This document shows, in pieces, positions 28,606 to 38,318 of a stretch of DNA of 64,000 nucleotides. The position numbers and the translations under genes are program-made. The stretch lies in assembly GCF_034009455.1 (NCBI RefSeq), contig NZ_CP125380.1, positions 3,299,501 through 3,363,500 of the forward strand, written 5' to 3'. Positions within the stretch are counted from its first letter, which is position 1; every line of letters starts with the position of its first letter. The notes under the pieces are model-generated. The model had not been told where the DNA came from, made no database searches, and saw only the letters and a program-made list of their open reading frames with translations. The stretch comes from Pseudomonas sp. P5_109. GTDB taxonomy: Bacteria > Pseudomonadota > Gammaproteobacteria > Pseudomonadales > Pseudomonadaceae.

Positions 28606-29660
28606 GAGTTTTTCTTCCCGCCCAGAATCAGAGAAATGAAGAACGGCACGCCGATCAGCGACGTGACCACCCCGATCGGAAATATCGCACCCGGTATCAG
28701 GGTTTTACTGACCACTGAACTGGCGGACAGGATCAGCGCCCCGGTCAACAGCGATGCGGGCAGGAAGAAGCGCTGGTCTTCACCAATCAGCATCCGCGCG
28801 ATGTGCGGACCGACCAGCCCGATAAAACCGATGGTGCCGACAAATGCCACCGGAAACGACGCCAGCAGGCTGACCATGATCAGCGTCTGAAAGCGCAGGC
28901 TACGCACGTTGATGCCGAAACTCGCGGCCTTGTCATCGCCCAGGCGCAGCGCGGTGAGTGCCCAGGCTCGTCGGGCGAAGATCGGCAGGGTGATCAGGAT
29001 CACCAGGCAAATGACGCCAAGTTTGGGCCAGGTGGCTTTGGTCAGGCTGCCCATGGTCCAGAACACCACCGCTGCAACGGCTTGCTCGGTGGCAAAGAAC
29101 TGCACCAGCGCCAGCAGTGCGTTGAAGGTAAACACCAGCGCAATCCCCAGCAACACGATGGTTTCGGCCGTAACGCCGCGGCGCATGCTCAGGAAGTGGA
29201 TCAGCAGCGCCGACAGCATCGCCATGATGAACGCATTGACCGGCACCATGTATTGCGCCGCCAGGGGAAACAGCGCCACGCCGAAGGCCAGGCCCATGGC
29301 CGCGCCGAAACTGGCCGCGGCAGAGATGCCCAGGGTAAAAGGGCTGGCGAGGGGATTGTTGAGGATGGTCTGCATTTGCGCGCCAGCCAGGGACAATGCG
29401 GCGCCGACGGCCACGGCCATCAACGCCACTGGCAGGCGGATATCCCACATCACCACCCGCACTTGTGCCGGAGCGCTATCCGGCGAAAACAGTGCGCCCA
29501 GCACTTCACCCAGGCTGTAGCTCGCCGGTCCCAGCGCCAGGTCCAGCAGTACGCTGAACAGTAGCAAGGCGGCCAGCGCCACGAGAATCAAGCGTTTGCG
29601 CAACACCAGATGCCGATAGACGTCACGCTGTACCACCGGTGCTTCGCCGAGAGAGCTCAT
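28599..29660 (-). CDS. Iron-siderophore ABC transporter permease (FecCD family)
   Basis: 353 residues with about nine to ten hydrophobic segments of the BtuC/FecCD fold. Recognisable stretches are DIRLPVALMAVAVGAALSLA near the N-terminus and FVGTIGFIGLVGPHIARML near residue 275. Only one permease gene is present, so the transporter is presumably a homodimer as in BtuC2D2. It overlaps both neighbours by a few bases. Confidence 0.9.
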   Translation of the reverse strand: MSSLGEAPVVQRDVYRHLVLRKRLILVALAALLLFSVLLDLALGPASYSLGEVLGALFSPDSAPAQVRVVMWDIRLPVALMAVAVGAALSLAGAQMQTILNNPLASPFTLGISAAASFGAAMGLAFGVALFPLAAQYMVPVNAFIMAMLSALLIHFLSMRRGVTAETIVLLGIALVFTFNALLALVQFFATEQAVAAVVFWTMGSLTKATWPKLGVICLVILITLPIFARRAWALTALRLGDDKAASFGINVRSLRFQTLIMVSLLASFPVAFVGTIGFIGLVGPHIARMLIGEDQRFFLPASLLTGALILSASSVVSKTLIPGAIFPIGVVTSLIGVPFFISLILGGKKNSW

Positions 29661-30838
29661 GGCGTGACCTCCGGGTTCTTCAGGCTGACAAAATAGCCCG
29701 GTTCGTAGGGCACTGGCAGAAAGCGCTCATGCAGTTCGCGAAACGAGGCGTCGGGGTCGAGGTCGGCAAACAGTTGCGGATGAAACCATTTGGCCAGTTG
29801 CTGAATGGCCACGAACTGGTAAGGGCTGTTGTAGAACTGATGCCAGATGGCGTGAAACGCCTGATCGTCCTGGGCTTTGATCCCGGCATAGGCAGGACGC
29901 CCGGTGTACCACGCCAGTTTGCTGCGCGCCTGGTTCAGGTCGGCGCCTGGCCCGACACCGACCCAGTGTCCGCCCGGTGCGAAGGCTTGCCAGTTGGCGC
30001 TGGTGACCACCACCTGATCCGGGTTGGCGACTACCACCTGTTCGGCGTTCAACTGGCCGAAGGTCGTGGGAATGATGCCTTTGGCGATGTTGTTGCCGCC
30101 GGCCATTTCGACAAAGCGTCCGAAGTTTTCGTCGCCGAAGCTCAGGCAGCAATCGTCGGTGTAACCGCCGATGCGTTCGATGAACACGTTTGGCCGCACG
30201 GGTTGGCGGGTCTCGATGAGCGAGGTGACCCGGCGAATCTGTTGGTTGCGAAAATCGATGAACGCCTCGGCGCGATCCTCCTTGCCAAACAGTTGGCCGA
30301 ACAGGCGCATGGTCGGCTCGGTGTTTTGCATCGGGTTATTGCGAAAGTCGACATAGACCACCGGAATGCCCAGCGCATCGAGCTTTTCGATGTAACGGGC
30401 GTCTTCGGTGGCGTGCTGGGCTTCGATGTTGAGGATGATCACATCGGGTTGCTGGGAGATGGCCTGCTCGATGTCGAACGTGCCGTCTTCAAAACCGCCG
30501 AAGGTCGGGATTTTCGCAATGTCCGGGTATTTGCGCAGGTAAGCGCCGTAGGTATCCGGATCGGACTGGATCAGATCCTTGCGCCAGCCGACGATGCGCT
30601 GGATCGGGTTTTGGGTATCCAGCGCAGCCACCAGATACAACTGCCGGCCTTCGCCGAGTATCACCCGCCTGACCGGCACGTGAACCTTGACCTTGCGTCC
30701 CAGCAGGTCGGTCACGGTTACGATTGCCGGGTCTTGGGCGGCCGCTTCGGCAGGTCGCGGCGCCAGTGCAAGCGCCGCCATGCCCAGAAGCCCGACAAGC
30801 AAAAACGCAGCGAGGCTGCGTCGAGGTACAGATGCCAT
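29657..30838 (-). CDS. Periplasmic siderophore/iron-complex binding protein of the FecB/BtuF class
   Basis: 393 residues from the ATG at 30838; a TTG six codons earlier is less likely. A Sec signal peptide (RRSLAAFLLVGLLGMAALAL) precedes the mature part. The fold is indicated by VTVTDLLGRKVKVHVPVRRV and LSFGDENFGRFVEMAGGNN, usual for cluster A-II binding proteins. It is longer than FhuD or FecB by about 80 residues, typical of the subgroup found beside transducer-type receptors. An adjacent cysteine pair (DDCCLS) is unusual and might form a disulphide. The ligand is unknown. Confidence 0.85.
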   Translation of the reverse strand: MASVPRRSLAAFLLVGLLGMAALALAPRPAEAAAQDPAIVTVTDLLGRKVKVHVPVRRVILGEGRQLYLVAALDTQNPIQRIVGWRKDLIQSDPDTYGAYLRKYPDIAKIPTFGGFEDGTFDIEQAISQQPDVIILNIEAQHATEDARYIEKLDALGIPVVYVDFRNNPMQNTEPTMRLFGQLFGKEDRAEAFIDFRNQQIRRVTSLIETRQPVRPNVFIERIGGYTDDCCLSFGDENFGRFVEMAGGNNIAKGIIPTTFGQLNAEQVVVANPDQVVVTSANWQAFAPGGHWVGVGPGADLNQARSKLAWYTGRPAYAGIKAQDDQAFHAIWHQFYNSPYQFVAIQQLAKWFHPQLFADLDPDASFRELHERFLPVPYEPGYFVSLKNPEVTP

Positions 30839-30859
30839 GGTTGAAACCTTTGCCAAAGG

Positions 30860-30898
30860 CCGGCCCGGACGGCGGCTCAGGTCGCTGTCCGGGGCCGG
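30860..30898. other. Strong intercistronic hairpin between receptor and binding-protein genes
   Basis: CCGGCCCGGAC and GTCCGGGGCCGG form a GC stem with one bulged G and a loop of about 16 bases. It lacks a T-run, so it is not a standard terminator. It could lower expression of the ABC genes relative to the receptor or protect the upstream message. Confidence 0.55.
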
Positions 30899-30903
30899 GC
30901 GTT

Positions 30904-33336
30904 TCAGAAGTCGACGGTGGCCGACATGAGCAGGGTGCGCGGCGCGCCCTGGGAGAACGCGCCGTAAGAGGCAACGCCGGACCAGTATTCACGGTCGAAC
31001 ACGTTCTGCACCGTCGCCCGGAACGTAGTCGGGTGCTCGGCGATACGCGTGGTGTAACGGGCGCCGGCATCGAAACGGGTCCAGGCGTCGAGCTCCTGGG
31101 TATTGGCCTGGTTGACGTACTGGCTGTCGGTGTAGATCGCACCACTGGTCAGGGTCAGGCCCTCGACCCACGGGGTATCCCATTCAGCCCAGAGGTTGGC
31201 CTGGACGTCGGGTACGCCCACTGGCTTGTTGCCACGGTTGGCGGGGGTGCCGGACTTGGTCAGTTCGGCGTCCAGCAGCGTGATGCCACCGAGCAGGCGA
31301 GTGCCCTGGGCGATTTCGCCGAACACATTCCACTCCACGCCGCGGTTACGCTGTTCGCCTTGCACCGAGAACACGCCGTCGGCCAGTTCCCCACTCGGTT
31401 TCTTGATCTGGAACAGGCTGAGGGTCGAGGTGAAGGTGCCGTAGTCGATCTTGACCCCGACTTCCTGCTGCCGGGAGATATAAGGCGCGAAGATCTCGCC
31501 CGAGTTCGAGGCGGTGGCCGGTGCGATGTCGCCTTTGCTCAGACCCTCGATGTAGTTGTAGTAGAACGAAACATGGTCCCAGGGTTTGACCACCACCCCG
31601 AACATTGGCGTGGTTTCGCTTTCGTCGTAGGACGTGGTGACGAAACCGGCCGTGTTGTAGTTGTCGGATTTGATGCTCTGGTTTCGCAATCCCAGGGTGA
31701 CTTGCACGCGCTCGTCCAGCACCGACAGGGTATCGGCCAGCGCCACGCCGGACAGCTCGGTCTCTGACACTTTCGGTGTGTCAGGCGTTGCGATGCCCGG
31801 TTTCGGGCGATCGATCGGGTGGTAGATGTTGGACAGCACAGGTGGCCCGGAAATGATGCCGCGGGACAGTTCGTCACGGTAACGGGTGACCTGCAGGGTG
31901 GTGCTGTGGCTGATGGGGCCGGTGTCGAAGCGCAACCGGGCGCCGGCGTCGACGGTATAGCGTTCGACTTCGAACTTGTAGTAACCGGGAATCGAGGACG
32001 TGTCGCCGGCGCTGTTGAGGATGGTCGGGGTCTGGTCGGACATCCGTGACACGTCGGACTTGCCGCCACCGGCATGGGCGAACACGGTCAATGCGTCGTT
32101 GAGGTCGTACTCGCCGCTGAGCAGTGCCGACTTGTCGCGGGTTTCGGACCAGCCCCATTCCTGTGTGACGTTGGTGCGGCCGTTGGCGGCGGAGGGAATG
32201 TCGACGCCCTTGGCAATCAGGAAGGGGCGCGAAGGGGCGTCGAACTCCTCTTTCTGGCTGATCAGGTCCAGGGAGGTGCGCAGGCGTTCACCCTGGTAGT
32301 CCAGGGAGATGGCACCGATGTCGACGTCCCGGGATTGATCATCGATGGCGGTGTCGCCGGTTGCCGTACTGCCGTTGATGCGCACGCCGAACTCGCGGCC
32401 CTCGCCAAATCGGCGGCTGACGTCGATATGCCCGCCCACCTGGGAATTCATCGCGTAGTTGGCGGTAAAACGAGTCAGGTCCTCGTCCAGCGAGCGTTTG
32501 GGCACCACGTTGATCACGCCGCCGATACCGCTGTTGGGCGACATGCCGTAGAGCAGCGCGCCAGGGCCCTTGATCACCTCGATGCGTTCGGCATATTCGG
32601 TGAACACCCGGTAGTTGGGGGCGACTCCGTAGATACCGTCGAAGGCCAGTTCGCCGAGGTTGCCTTCACCCACCGGGAAGCCACGGATGAAGAACGAGTC
32701 CACCACGCCACCGGTCTGGCCGGTCGAGCGCACCGAAGAGTCGCGTTCCAGTACGTCGGCGACGGTGACCGCTTGTTGATCCCTTATCAGGGTCGAGGTG
32801 TAGTTGCTGACGCTGAAGGGCGCGTCCATCACATCGGTGTTACCCAGCATGCCGAGCCGGCCGCCACGGGCGACCTGTCCACCCGGGTACACCCCCGGCA
32901 AGCCGTCGCTGCGCCCATCGGTACCGTTGACCGTGGTGGCGCCAAGCGTCAGGGCACCCGCGCTGTCGGCCGGGCGACGCACCAGGGTGTAGCTGCCATC
33001 GTCGCGCGCAACGATTTGCAGATCGCTACCGGCCAGCAGCTTGCTGATCGCTTCCTGGGTCGAGTAGGTGCCGGACAGGCCGGGGCTGGTCAGGCCATCG
33101 GTCAGCGATGGCTGGAACGACAACGCAATGCCGGCCTCCACGGCAAATTTCGACAGGGTCGTACCGAGCGGGCCAGGGGCAATGTTGTAGGTTCGGCTGG
33201 CGCTGGCATCCAGTTGCGCGGGTTCGGCGGCGAGGGCGTACGGGCTGGCGACAGCGGTCAGGGCAAGGCTTAGCAGTGCGCTGCGGATCGCCAGTTTGAG
33301 TGAGCGATCCGAGCGCAGAGGGCGTGCAACGAACAT
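30904..33336 (-). CDS. TonB-dependent siderophore receptor with N-terminal signalling (STN) domain
   Basis: 810 residues. A signal peptide (residues 1-37) is followed by the STN signalling domain (about 48-115: YNIAPGPLGTTLSKFAVEAG and EAISKLLAGSDLQI). Next come a plug domain (ERIEVIKGPGALLYG) and a 22-strand barrel ending in SATVDF with a terminal phenylalanine. STN-bearing receptors signal siderophore binding to a FecR-type anti-sigma factor; the matching pair lies directly upstream. A ferrichrome- or ferrioxamine-like or xenosiderophore ligand is possible but unproven. Confidence 0.92.
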   Translation of the reverse strand: MFVARPLRSDRSLKLAIRSALLSLALTAVASPYALAAEPAQLDASASRTYNIAPGPLGTTLSKFAVEAGIALSFQPSLTDGLTSPGLSGTYSTQEAISKLLAGSDLQIVARDDGSYTLVRRPADSAGALTLGATTVNGTDGRSDGLPGVYPGGQVARGGRLGMLGNTDVMDAPFSVSNYTSTLIRDQQAVTVADVLERDSSVRSTGQTGGVVDSFFIRGFPVGEGNLGELAFDGIYGVAPNYRVFTEYAERIEVIKGPGALLYGMSPNSGIGGVINVVPKRSLDEDLTRFTANYAMNSQVGGHIDVSRRFGEGREFGVRINGSTATGDTAIDDQSRDVDIGAISLDYQGERLRTSLDLISQKEEFDAPSRPFLIAKGVDIPSAANGRTNVTQEWGWSETRDKSALLSGEYDLNDALTVFAHAGGGKSDVSRMSDQTPTILNSAGDTSSIPGYYKFEVERYTVDAGARLRFDTGPISHSTTLQVTRYRDELSRGIISGPPVLSNIYHPIDRPKPGIATPDTPKVSETELSGVALADTLSVLDERVQVTLGLRNQSIKSDNYNTAGFVTTSYDESETTPMFGVVVKPWDHVSFYYNYIEGLSKGDIAPATASNSGEIFAPYISRQQEVGVKIDYGTFTSTLSLFQIKKPSGELADGVFSVQGEQRNRGVEWNVFGEIAQGTRLLGGITLLDAELTKSGTPANRGNKPVGVPDVQANLWAEWDTPWVEGLTLTSGAIYTDSQYVNQANTQELDAWTRFDAGARYTTRIAEHPTTFRATVQNVFDREYWSGVASYGAFSQGAPRTLLMSATVDF

Positions 33337-33438
33337 GGAGTGATGACCCTTTCGACGAGGTTGAGAAGTTCTTCCTTTCCTTGCCAGCCGAGATCAGAAA
33401 AAGTATCACCCGCGCAGCAAATATTTTTTTGCATGGGG

Positions 33439-34416
33439 TCAGGCGGGGTAGAGCGTCACCCAGTAACCGCTCAAATGGCCGCTGGCGATGACCGGGTAGG
33501 TCTGCACCAGCATGTTCAGGGTGCGTTGGGTCTCACGGATGGGAAAGGCACCGGAGATCCGCAGATCGGCGATCGCCGGGTGGCAGCGCACGATGCCGCT
33601 GCGATAGCGCGCCAGTTCGATCACGAAATCCGCCAGTCGCAGGTTGTCGGCCATCAACATGCCTTGGCTCCAGGCGCTGACGGAGCGGTCGACGGGATTC
33701 ACTTGGCCAAAGCTGCGCGACGAAAAATCGGTACGCTCTCCGGCATTGACGATCAAGGGCGCCGCACGACTGGCGTCGGACAAGCGGACGCTGACCGCGC
33801 CCTCGAGGACAGCGAGTTGGGTGCGGGTCGACAGTTCTCGCACAGTGAAACGGGTGCCCAGGGCCTGCATCAGCCCCTGTCGGGTGCTGACCAGAAACGG
33901 CCGCGCCTGGGGCAGGTTGTCGGCGGCGGTCTGCACCAGAATTTCCCCTTCGCGCAACCTGATCAAGCGTTGGTTGGCGTCATACAGCACATCGATGGCG
34001 CTGTCGGTGTTGAGGGTGATCTGCGACCCGTCGGCCAGGGTCAGTTGGCGTTGCTGGCCGACGGCGGTGCGGTAGTCGGCGGTCCACTGTTGCGCCTCCA
34101 GCAGCTTCCAACTGCCCCAGCCGACGGGCAACACCGCCAGAATCATTGCCAGTTTGCCCAGCGCCATCCGGCGTGCCGGGCTGCTCGGGCGGTCCAGTGC
34201 CGACATTGCCAGCGACGGCGGCAGCCCGCCAAGCTTGCTTTGCAGCAACTGCGCGCGCGACCAGGCTCGATGGCGCTCAGGCGTGCTGACCTGCCAGCAC
34301 TCCCATTCGGCCCGTTCGGTTTCGTCGAGTTCGCCTTCACTCAGGCGGATCAGCCATTCGGCGGCTTCTTCGAGGGCCAGTCGATCGAGCTGGATATCAC
34401 TGCGCAAAGTCGACAT
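33439..34416 (-). CDS. FecR-family anti-sigma factor/transmembrane sensor
   Basis: 325 residues. The cytoplasmic N-terminus carries EEAAEWLIRLSEGELDETER (the DUF4880 region), one membrane segment lies at about 88-106 (LAMILAVLPVGWGSWKLL), and the periplasmic FecR domain follows (TVGQQRQLTLADGSQITLN) with a C-terminal STN-interacting part. It holds the ECF sigma factor inactive until the receptor STN domain signals. The ATG begins immediately after the sigma gene stop codon, indicating coupled expression. Confidence 0.92.
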   Translation of the reverse strand: MSTLRSDIQLDRLALEEAAEWLIRLSEGELDETERAEWECWQVSTPERHRAWSRAQLLQSKLGGLPPSLAMSALDRPSSPARRMALGKLAMILAVLPVGWGSWKLLEAQQWTADYRTAVGQQRQLTLADGSQITLNTDSAIDVLYDANQRLIRLREGEILVQTAADNLPQARPFLVSTRQGLMQALGTRFTVRELSTRTQLAVLEGAVSVRLSDASRAAPLIVNAGERTDFSSRSFGQVNPVDRSVSAWSQGMLMADNLRLADFVIELARYRSGIVRCHPAIADLRISGAFPIRETQRTLNMLVQTYPVIASGHLSGYWVTLYPA

Positions 34417-34932
34417 TCATTCCACCAGCAGCAGGCACTGCACGAAGGCTTGCTTCATGTAGCGTTTGACGGTGATCAGTGAAACCCCCAGTTGTCCGGC
34501 GATATCGTCGTACTTCAGGCCGCTGATCTGCGATAGCAGGAATGCCCGTTTGACCAGCGGCGGCAAGGCGTCGAGCATCGCGTCGACTTCATGCAGGGTT
34601 TCCAGCACGATCAAACGCAGTTCGGGGGACGGCACTTCAGGCGCGGGCAACAACACCAGGGCGTCGAGGTAGGCGCGCTCCAGTGCCTTGCGCTGGTACC
34701 AGTTGACGAGAATGCCCTTGGCCACGCAACTCAGGTAGGCCCGGGGTTGATCGATGACCGCTACCCGCGAAGCCAGGATGCGGGTGAAGGTGTCCTGCGT
34801 CAGATCCGCCGCATCCATGGCGTTGCCCAGTTTTTTCCGTAATGTGGCGTACAGCCAGCCGTGATGGCCGCTATAGAGCGCTTCGATCACGGCCAGGTGG
34901 TTGTTGTGGGGTGCGGTGAGGGCGTCGCTCAT
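34417..34932 (-). CDS. ECF sigma factor of the FecI/iron-starvation group
   Basis: 171 residues. Region 2 has ADLTQDTFTRILASR and region 4 has KYDDIAGQLGVSLITVKRYM. No region 3 is present, as expected for an ECF. It should transcribe the downstream receptor operon when released by the FecR-type partner. A well-formed Fur-like box lies 18-34 bases upstream of the ATG, so its own synthesis is probably blocked in iron-replete cells. Gene order sigma, anti-sigma, receptor is the classic cell-surface-signalling layout. Confidence 0.92.
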   Translation of the reverse strand: MSDALTAPHNNHLAVIEALYSGHHGWLYATLRKKLGNAMDAADLTQDTFTRILASRVAVIDQPRAYLSCVAKGILVNWYQRKALERAYLDALVLLPAPEVPSPELRLIVLETLHEVDAMLDALPPLVKRAFLLSQISGLKYDDIAGQLGVSLITVKRYMKQAFVQCLLLVE

Positions 34933-34949
34933 GGATGAGTTTTTTGTAA

Positions 34950-34966
34950 TTGAGAAGTATTCCCAA
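34950..34966 (-). promoter_or_regulatory. Fur-box-like operator upstream of the ECF sigma gene
   Basis: TTGAGAAGTATTCCCAA is an imperfect inverted repeat (TTGAGAA / TTCCCAA) close to the pseudomonad Fur site TGAGAATnATTCTCA. It ends 18 bases before the start codon, inside the expected promoter or leader. Confidence 0.55.
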
Positions 34967-35011
34967 TGCTAATGGACAGTCTGCCTCCGACGCAAGTGCG
35001 ATCCTGCCGGG

Positions 35012-36256
35012 TCAGTCGCCGGTAGCGGTCTCGCCCGACGGCATGGGCGTGCCGCGAGTGCGCAGGGCGACGATGGGAATCAAGGCCAGCAGATAAGCCG
35101 CGCAAACGAACAGGTAGGTGTACTGCAAGCCATACACCTGGCTGAGCAGCCCGCCAATCGAGATGCCGGCGATGGACGCCAGTTGCACGGCGCTTTGCGC
35201 GACTCCCATCACATAACCTTGTTGACCATTGCCAGCGGCTTTTGAAATCTGCGTCATCAGCACCGGTGTGGTCGCCCCCAACAACACGCCCCAGAAGAAA
35301 TAGGCACCGACGAACACGAACGGTTGGCGGGTGATGGCGGCAACGGCGCTCAGGCCGGCGCAGCCGATGATGATGTAAGTGAGGCGGTGCAGCGTCTGCT
35401 GTCGGCTCCTGTTTTCGAAATACCGTGCCCAGGGGCTAGCCGACAGGATGAAACCCAGCGCCAGCAAGCCGTAGCACAGGCCCACCAGCGAATGACTGAC
35501 CTGGAAAACCGAGCTGACATACAGCGCGAACGAGGTTTGCGGGAGCATCCGCGCCAGCAACAGGATGCCCATGACACCCAGCAGCGGCAGCAGCGGCGAA
35601 CGTCGCCAGAGACTGCCTGACCGATTGGACTGCGGGGCTGCATTCGCCACGGGCGCTTTCGCAACAGGCGGCACATTCGGCAGGGTCAGCGCCGCCACCA
35701 CGGTGCACACCGCGCACAACGCCGAGGCGCTGAGATTGATCCAGAAAAACGTCGCGTAATCGAGAATCAGCCCGCCGACCACCGCGCCGAGCAAGGAGCC
35801 GACATTGGTCGAAATCTGCAGAATGGCGAACAACCGAGCCCGCCGCGCCGGCGCTTCGATGCTCACGCCATAGGCCTGGGCCGGGGCAATGTAGCCAGCG
35901 AACGCGCCCTGCAAAAAACGCAATAGCAGGATCACCCAGATATCGCTGCACAGGGCCAGGCCAAGCTGCGTCAAGGACAAACCGGCCAGTGCGCGGATCA
36001 TCATCAGCTTGTGTCCATGGCGGTCACCGATGCGTCCCCAGAACGCGCTGGTGAGCATGATGCCCAGCATGGGGCCGATGTACACGGCGATGCTGGCGAA
36101 GCTGAACAGCGCTTCGGAGTCGGTCAGCCCACGCAGGTACAGGGGCCAGAACGGGCCGCTCATTTCCATTGCGCCCATGGAGACAAGCTGGATCGTGAAC
36201 AAGAGATAAATCAGGATCCTGACGCTCGATCCCTGGAACGTACCTGCAAGGGGCAT
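35012..36256 (-). CDS. MFS transporter upstream of the siderophore operon
   Basis: 414 residues from the ATG at 36256 (MPLAGTFQGSSVR), preceded by GAGAG; the open frame further upstream encodes no plausible start of a membrane protein. About 12 membrane segments are seen, with the loop motif FWGRIGDRHGHKLMMIR and a second-half GILLLARMLPQTSFALYVSS. It is of the drug/metabolite exporter type. The position just ahead of the iron-signalling operon suggests siderophore efflux, but that is only an inference; a general drug exporter is equally possible. Confidence 0.78.
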   Translation of the reverse strand: MPLAGTFQGSSVRILIYLLFTIQLVSMGAMEMSGPFWPLYLRGLTDSEALFSFASIAVYIGPMLGIMLTSAFWGRIGDRHGHKLMMIRALAGLSLTQLGLALCSDIWVILLLRFLQGAFAGYIAPAQAYGVSIEAPARRARLFAILQISTNVGSLLGAVVGGLILDYATFFWINLSASALCAVCTVVAALTLPNVPPVAKAPVANAAPQSNRSGSLWRRSPLLPLLGVMGILLLARMLPQTSFALYVSSVFQVSHSLVGLCYGLLALGFILSASPWARYFENRSRQQTLHRLTYIIIGCAGLSAVAAITRQPFVFVGAYFFWGVLLGATTPVLMTQISKAAGNGQQGYVMGVAQSAVQLASIAGISIGGLLSQVYGLQYTYLFVCAAYLLALIPIVALRTRGTPMPSGETATGD

Positions 36257-36370
36257 TGACGGCTCTCGGTGGTTGAACACTGTCGACGGATGACGCGAAG
36301 AGTACCGGCCTTGGCGCTGTGCTGAACACCCCGGAAGCGAAGATCGGCTTGATTGCACCGGGCGCAAACG

Positions 36371-36415
36371 ACAAAACCCGAGAGGCCGGCCGGGCTTCTC
36401 GGGTTTTTTTTCGTC
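36371..36415. terminator. Terminator hairpin after arnT2
   Basis: AACCCGAGAGGCC pairs with GGCTTCTCGGGTT. The plus strand continues with eight T residues, the minus strand with four. The only gene ending here is arnT2 on the minus strand, so it is assigned to that transcript, although the longer T-run faces the other way. Confidence 0.6.
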
Positions 36416-36422
36416 CCGGCAA

Positions 36423-38144
36423 TCAGGGCTGGATTTGCGGGAAAATCAGGACTTGCAGGTTGCCGCGCTGATAACGCTTGCCGTCGATGGGCAACGCTTC
36501 GACTTCCTGAATCTCATCGACGCTGTTGACCCGCATCACCACCCCGACCGAGCCCTTTTTACGCGCCTCGGTCATCCATCGCCCGACGTCTTGCAGGGTC
36601 ACAATGCGCGAGGCGGCAGCGGGATCCTGGAGGCCGTATTTCATTTCACCGACGACATTGTAGAGCGCCACCTCCGGTCGCCTGGTCAGCCACGACAAGG
36701 CCGATGCCGCCCCCAGGTCGTTGCTCAGCAACGAGGTAGTCTGGTTCAAGCTGTCCAGATGCTCGGAGATAAACCGGTCGGGCATCTTGCTGTCGACGAT
36801 CTGGCTCGGCATGGCGGCGGGAAGCAGTGCTACCAGTAGCCAGATGCCGAGGGCCGGCATCGCCCATAACGTCAATGGCCGCAGGATTTGCAGGGCGTTG
36901 GCGATGATCCAGCCCAGCAGCACGATGAGTCCCAGGGACAGGCTGAACATCTCGCTATTGGCGAAAATCTCCTGGCGCAGTTGCAGGTACAGCAAGGCCG
37001 CCAGGGCCGCCGTGGCAATGATGACGTTGAGCCACCCGTTCACACGAATCGTCCGCCCCTGTGCTCGCTGCAGCAGGCCGGTCAGTGCATCCCCCATCAA
37101 CAGTGCCAGTGGCAACAGGCACGGCATGATGTAGGTCGGCAACTTGCCGCTGCTCATGCTGAAAATCGCCAATGGCAGCAACAGCCAGAGCAGGAGAAAG
37201 CCGCTGACGGGCTGATGCTTGTGTTTCCAGGCCCGGATGAATGTCGCCGGCAACAACGCCGTCCAGGGCAGGACAGAAACGCCCAGCATCGGCAGGTAAA
37301 ACCACCACGGGCGGGCGTGTTGCGCATTGTCGGCGGCGAAGCGGCGTACGTGCTCGTTCCAGAAGAAGAAATTCCAGAAGTCCGGTTCCTGATAATGAAT
37401 GGCCAATGCCCAGGGCAAGCAGACTGCCGTGGCAACCACAACAGCCAGTGGCCCGTAACGCAACAGCTCACCCATGCGACGCTGCCAGAGCATATAGGGC
37501 AGGGCGATGACCGCCGGCAGCAGCCAGGCCAGAAAGCCCTTGGTCATGAAGCCCATGCCGCAGGCAATGCCCAGGATAGCCCAGGCACCCAACCGGGCAC
37601 GCGTGGTGCGGCTGTCGATGGCAAACCACAGGGAGACCAGGCTCAGGTTGACCCACAGGGTAAACTGCGGATCGAGGTTGGCGTAGCCGGCCTGGCCGGC
37701 AATCAGCCCGAAGCTCATGTACAACAGGGCGCAGGCAAAGCTGGTTCGATGATCGTTCCAGAGCCGGCGGGCAATCAGCCAGGTCAACCACACGCTCAGC
37801 CCGCTACTCAGCGCCGAGGCGATACGGACCCCGAACAGATTGTCGCCAAACACGGCCTGGCCGAAGGCAATCATCCAGTAGCCGGCAATGGGTTTTTCGA
37901 AGTAACGAAGGCCCATCAAGTGCGGCGAGATCCAGTTCCCGCCCTGCAGCATGTCCTGGCTGATCTGGGCATAACGGGTTTCGTCGGGAATCCACAGGCC
38001 GTGGCTCATCAGCGGCAGCAAGTAGAACGCCATGAATGCCAGTACCAGGGCGAACAGCATCCAGCGCTCGTTGCCAGGTGTCGTCGGGACGTGCAGGCGG
38101 GATGAATGACCAATAAAATCTGGCAGTGGCTGATTTGACGTCAT
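36423..38144 (-). CDS. Second ArnT-family aminoarabinosyltransferase (ArnT2)
   Basis: 573 residues, about 12-13 membrane segments. The catalytic loop [20 protein letters not shown] is nearly identical to ArnT at 15943-17592, as is [19 protein letters not shown]. The N-terminus is about 24 residues longer. It lies outside the arn operon, 174 bases after a histidine phosphatase gene on the same strand. It could modify another lipid A phosphate, another glycan, or act under different regulation. A role in adding aminoarabinose is likely from the preserved loop but not proved. Confidence 0.85.
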   Translation of the reverse strand: MTSNQPLPDFIGHSSRLHVPTTPGNERWMLFALVLAFMAFYLLPLMSHGLWIPDETRYAQISQDMLQGGNWISPHLMGLRYFEKPIAGYWMIAFGQAVFGDNLFGVRIASALSSGLSVWLTWLIARRLWNDHRTSFACALLYMSFGLIAGQAGYANLDPQFTLWVNLSLVSLWFAIDSRTTRARLGAWAILGIACGMGFMTKGFLAWLLPAVIALPYMLWQRRMGELLRYGPLAVVVATAVCLPWALAIHYQEPDFWNFFFWNEHVRRFAADNAQHARPWWFYLPMLGVSVLPWTALLPATFIRAWKHKHQPVSGFLLLWLLLPLAIFSMSSGKLPTYIMPCLLPLALLMGDALTGLLQRAQGRTIRVNGWLNVIIATAALAALLYLQLRQEIFANSEMFSLSLGLIVLLGWIIANALQILRPLTLWAMPALGIWLLVALLPAAMPSQIVDSKMPDRFISEHLDSLNQTTSLLSNDLGAASALSWLTRRPEVALYNVVGEMKYGLQDPAAASRIVTLQDVGRWMTEARKKGSVGVVMRVNSVDEIQEVEALPIDGKRYQRGNLQVLIFPQIQP

Positions 38145-38225
38145 GTCTCGACCTTGGCGCTGAAAACGTTGATTGAAAAGTGATGTGCAACTTGCATGAG
38201 AGAAAGGCGGGATGATATTGAACGC

Positions 38226-38249
38226 CGAGAAGTTGATTCGTACTTCTCG
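38226..38249. other. Perfect 8-bp inverted repeat between phosphatase and arnT2
   Basis: CGAGAAGT and ACTTCTCG are separated by eight bases. No T-run follows on either side. It lies about 80 bases upstream of arnT2 and could be an operator for a dimeric regulator or a transcript hairpin. The rest of 38145-38318 shows nothing identifiable. Confidence 0.4.
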
Positions 38250-38318
38250 CCGTTTGTTCAGCTGTTATTCAGTCAACTTCGAAGTAACTTGCTACCAAAG
38301 TTGTCGTTGCGTAATGAC

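Noticed and set aside
33354..33380. GGAAAG-N17-CGTC as an ECF promoter for the receptor
   Set aside because: Transcription would start about ten bases from the ATG, leaving no room for the ribosome-binding site.
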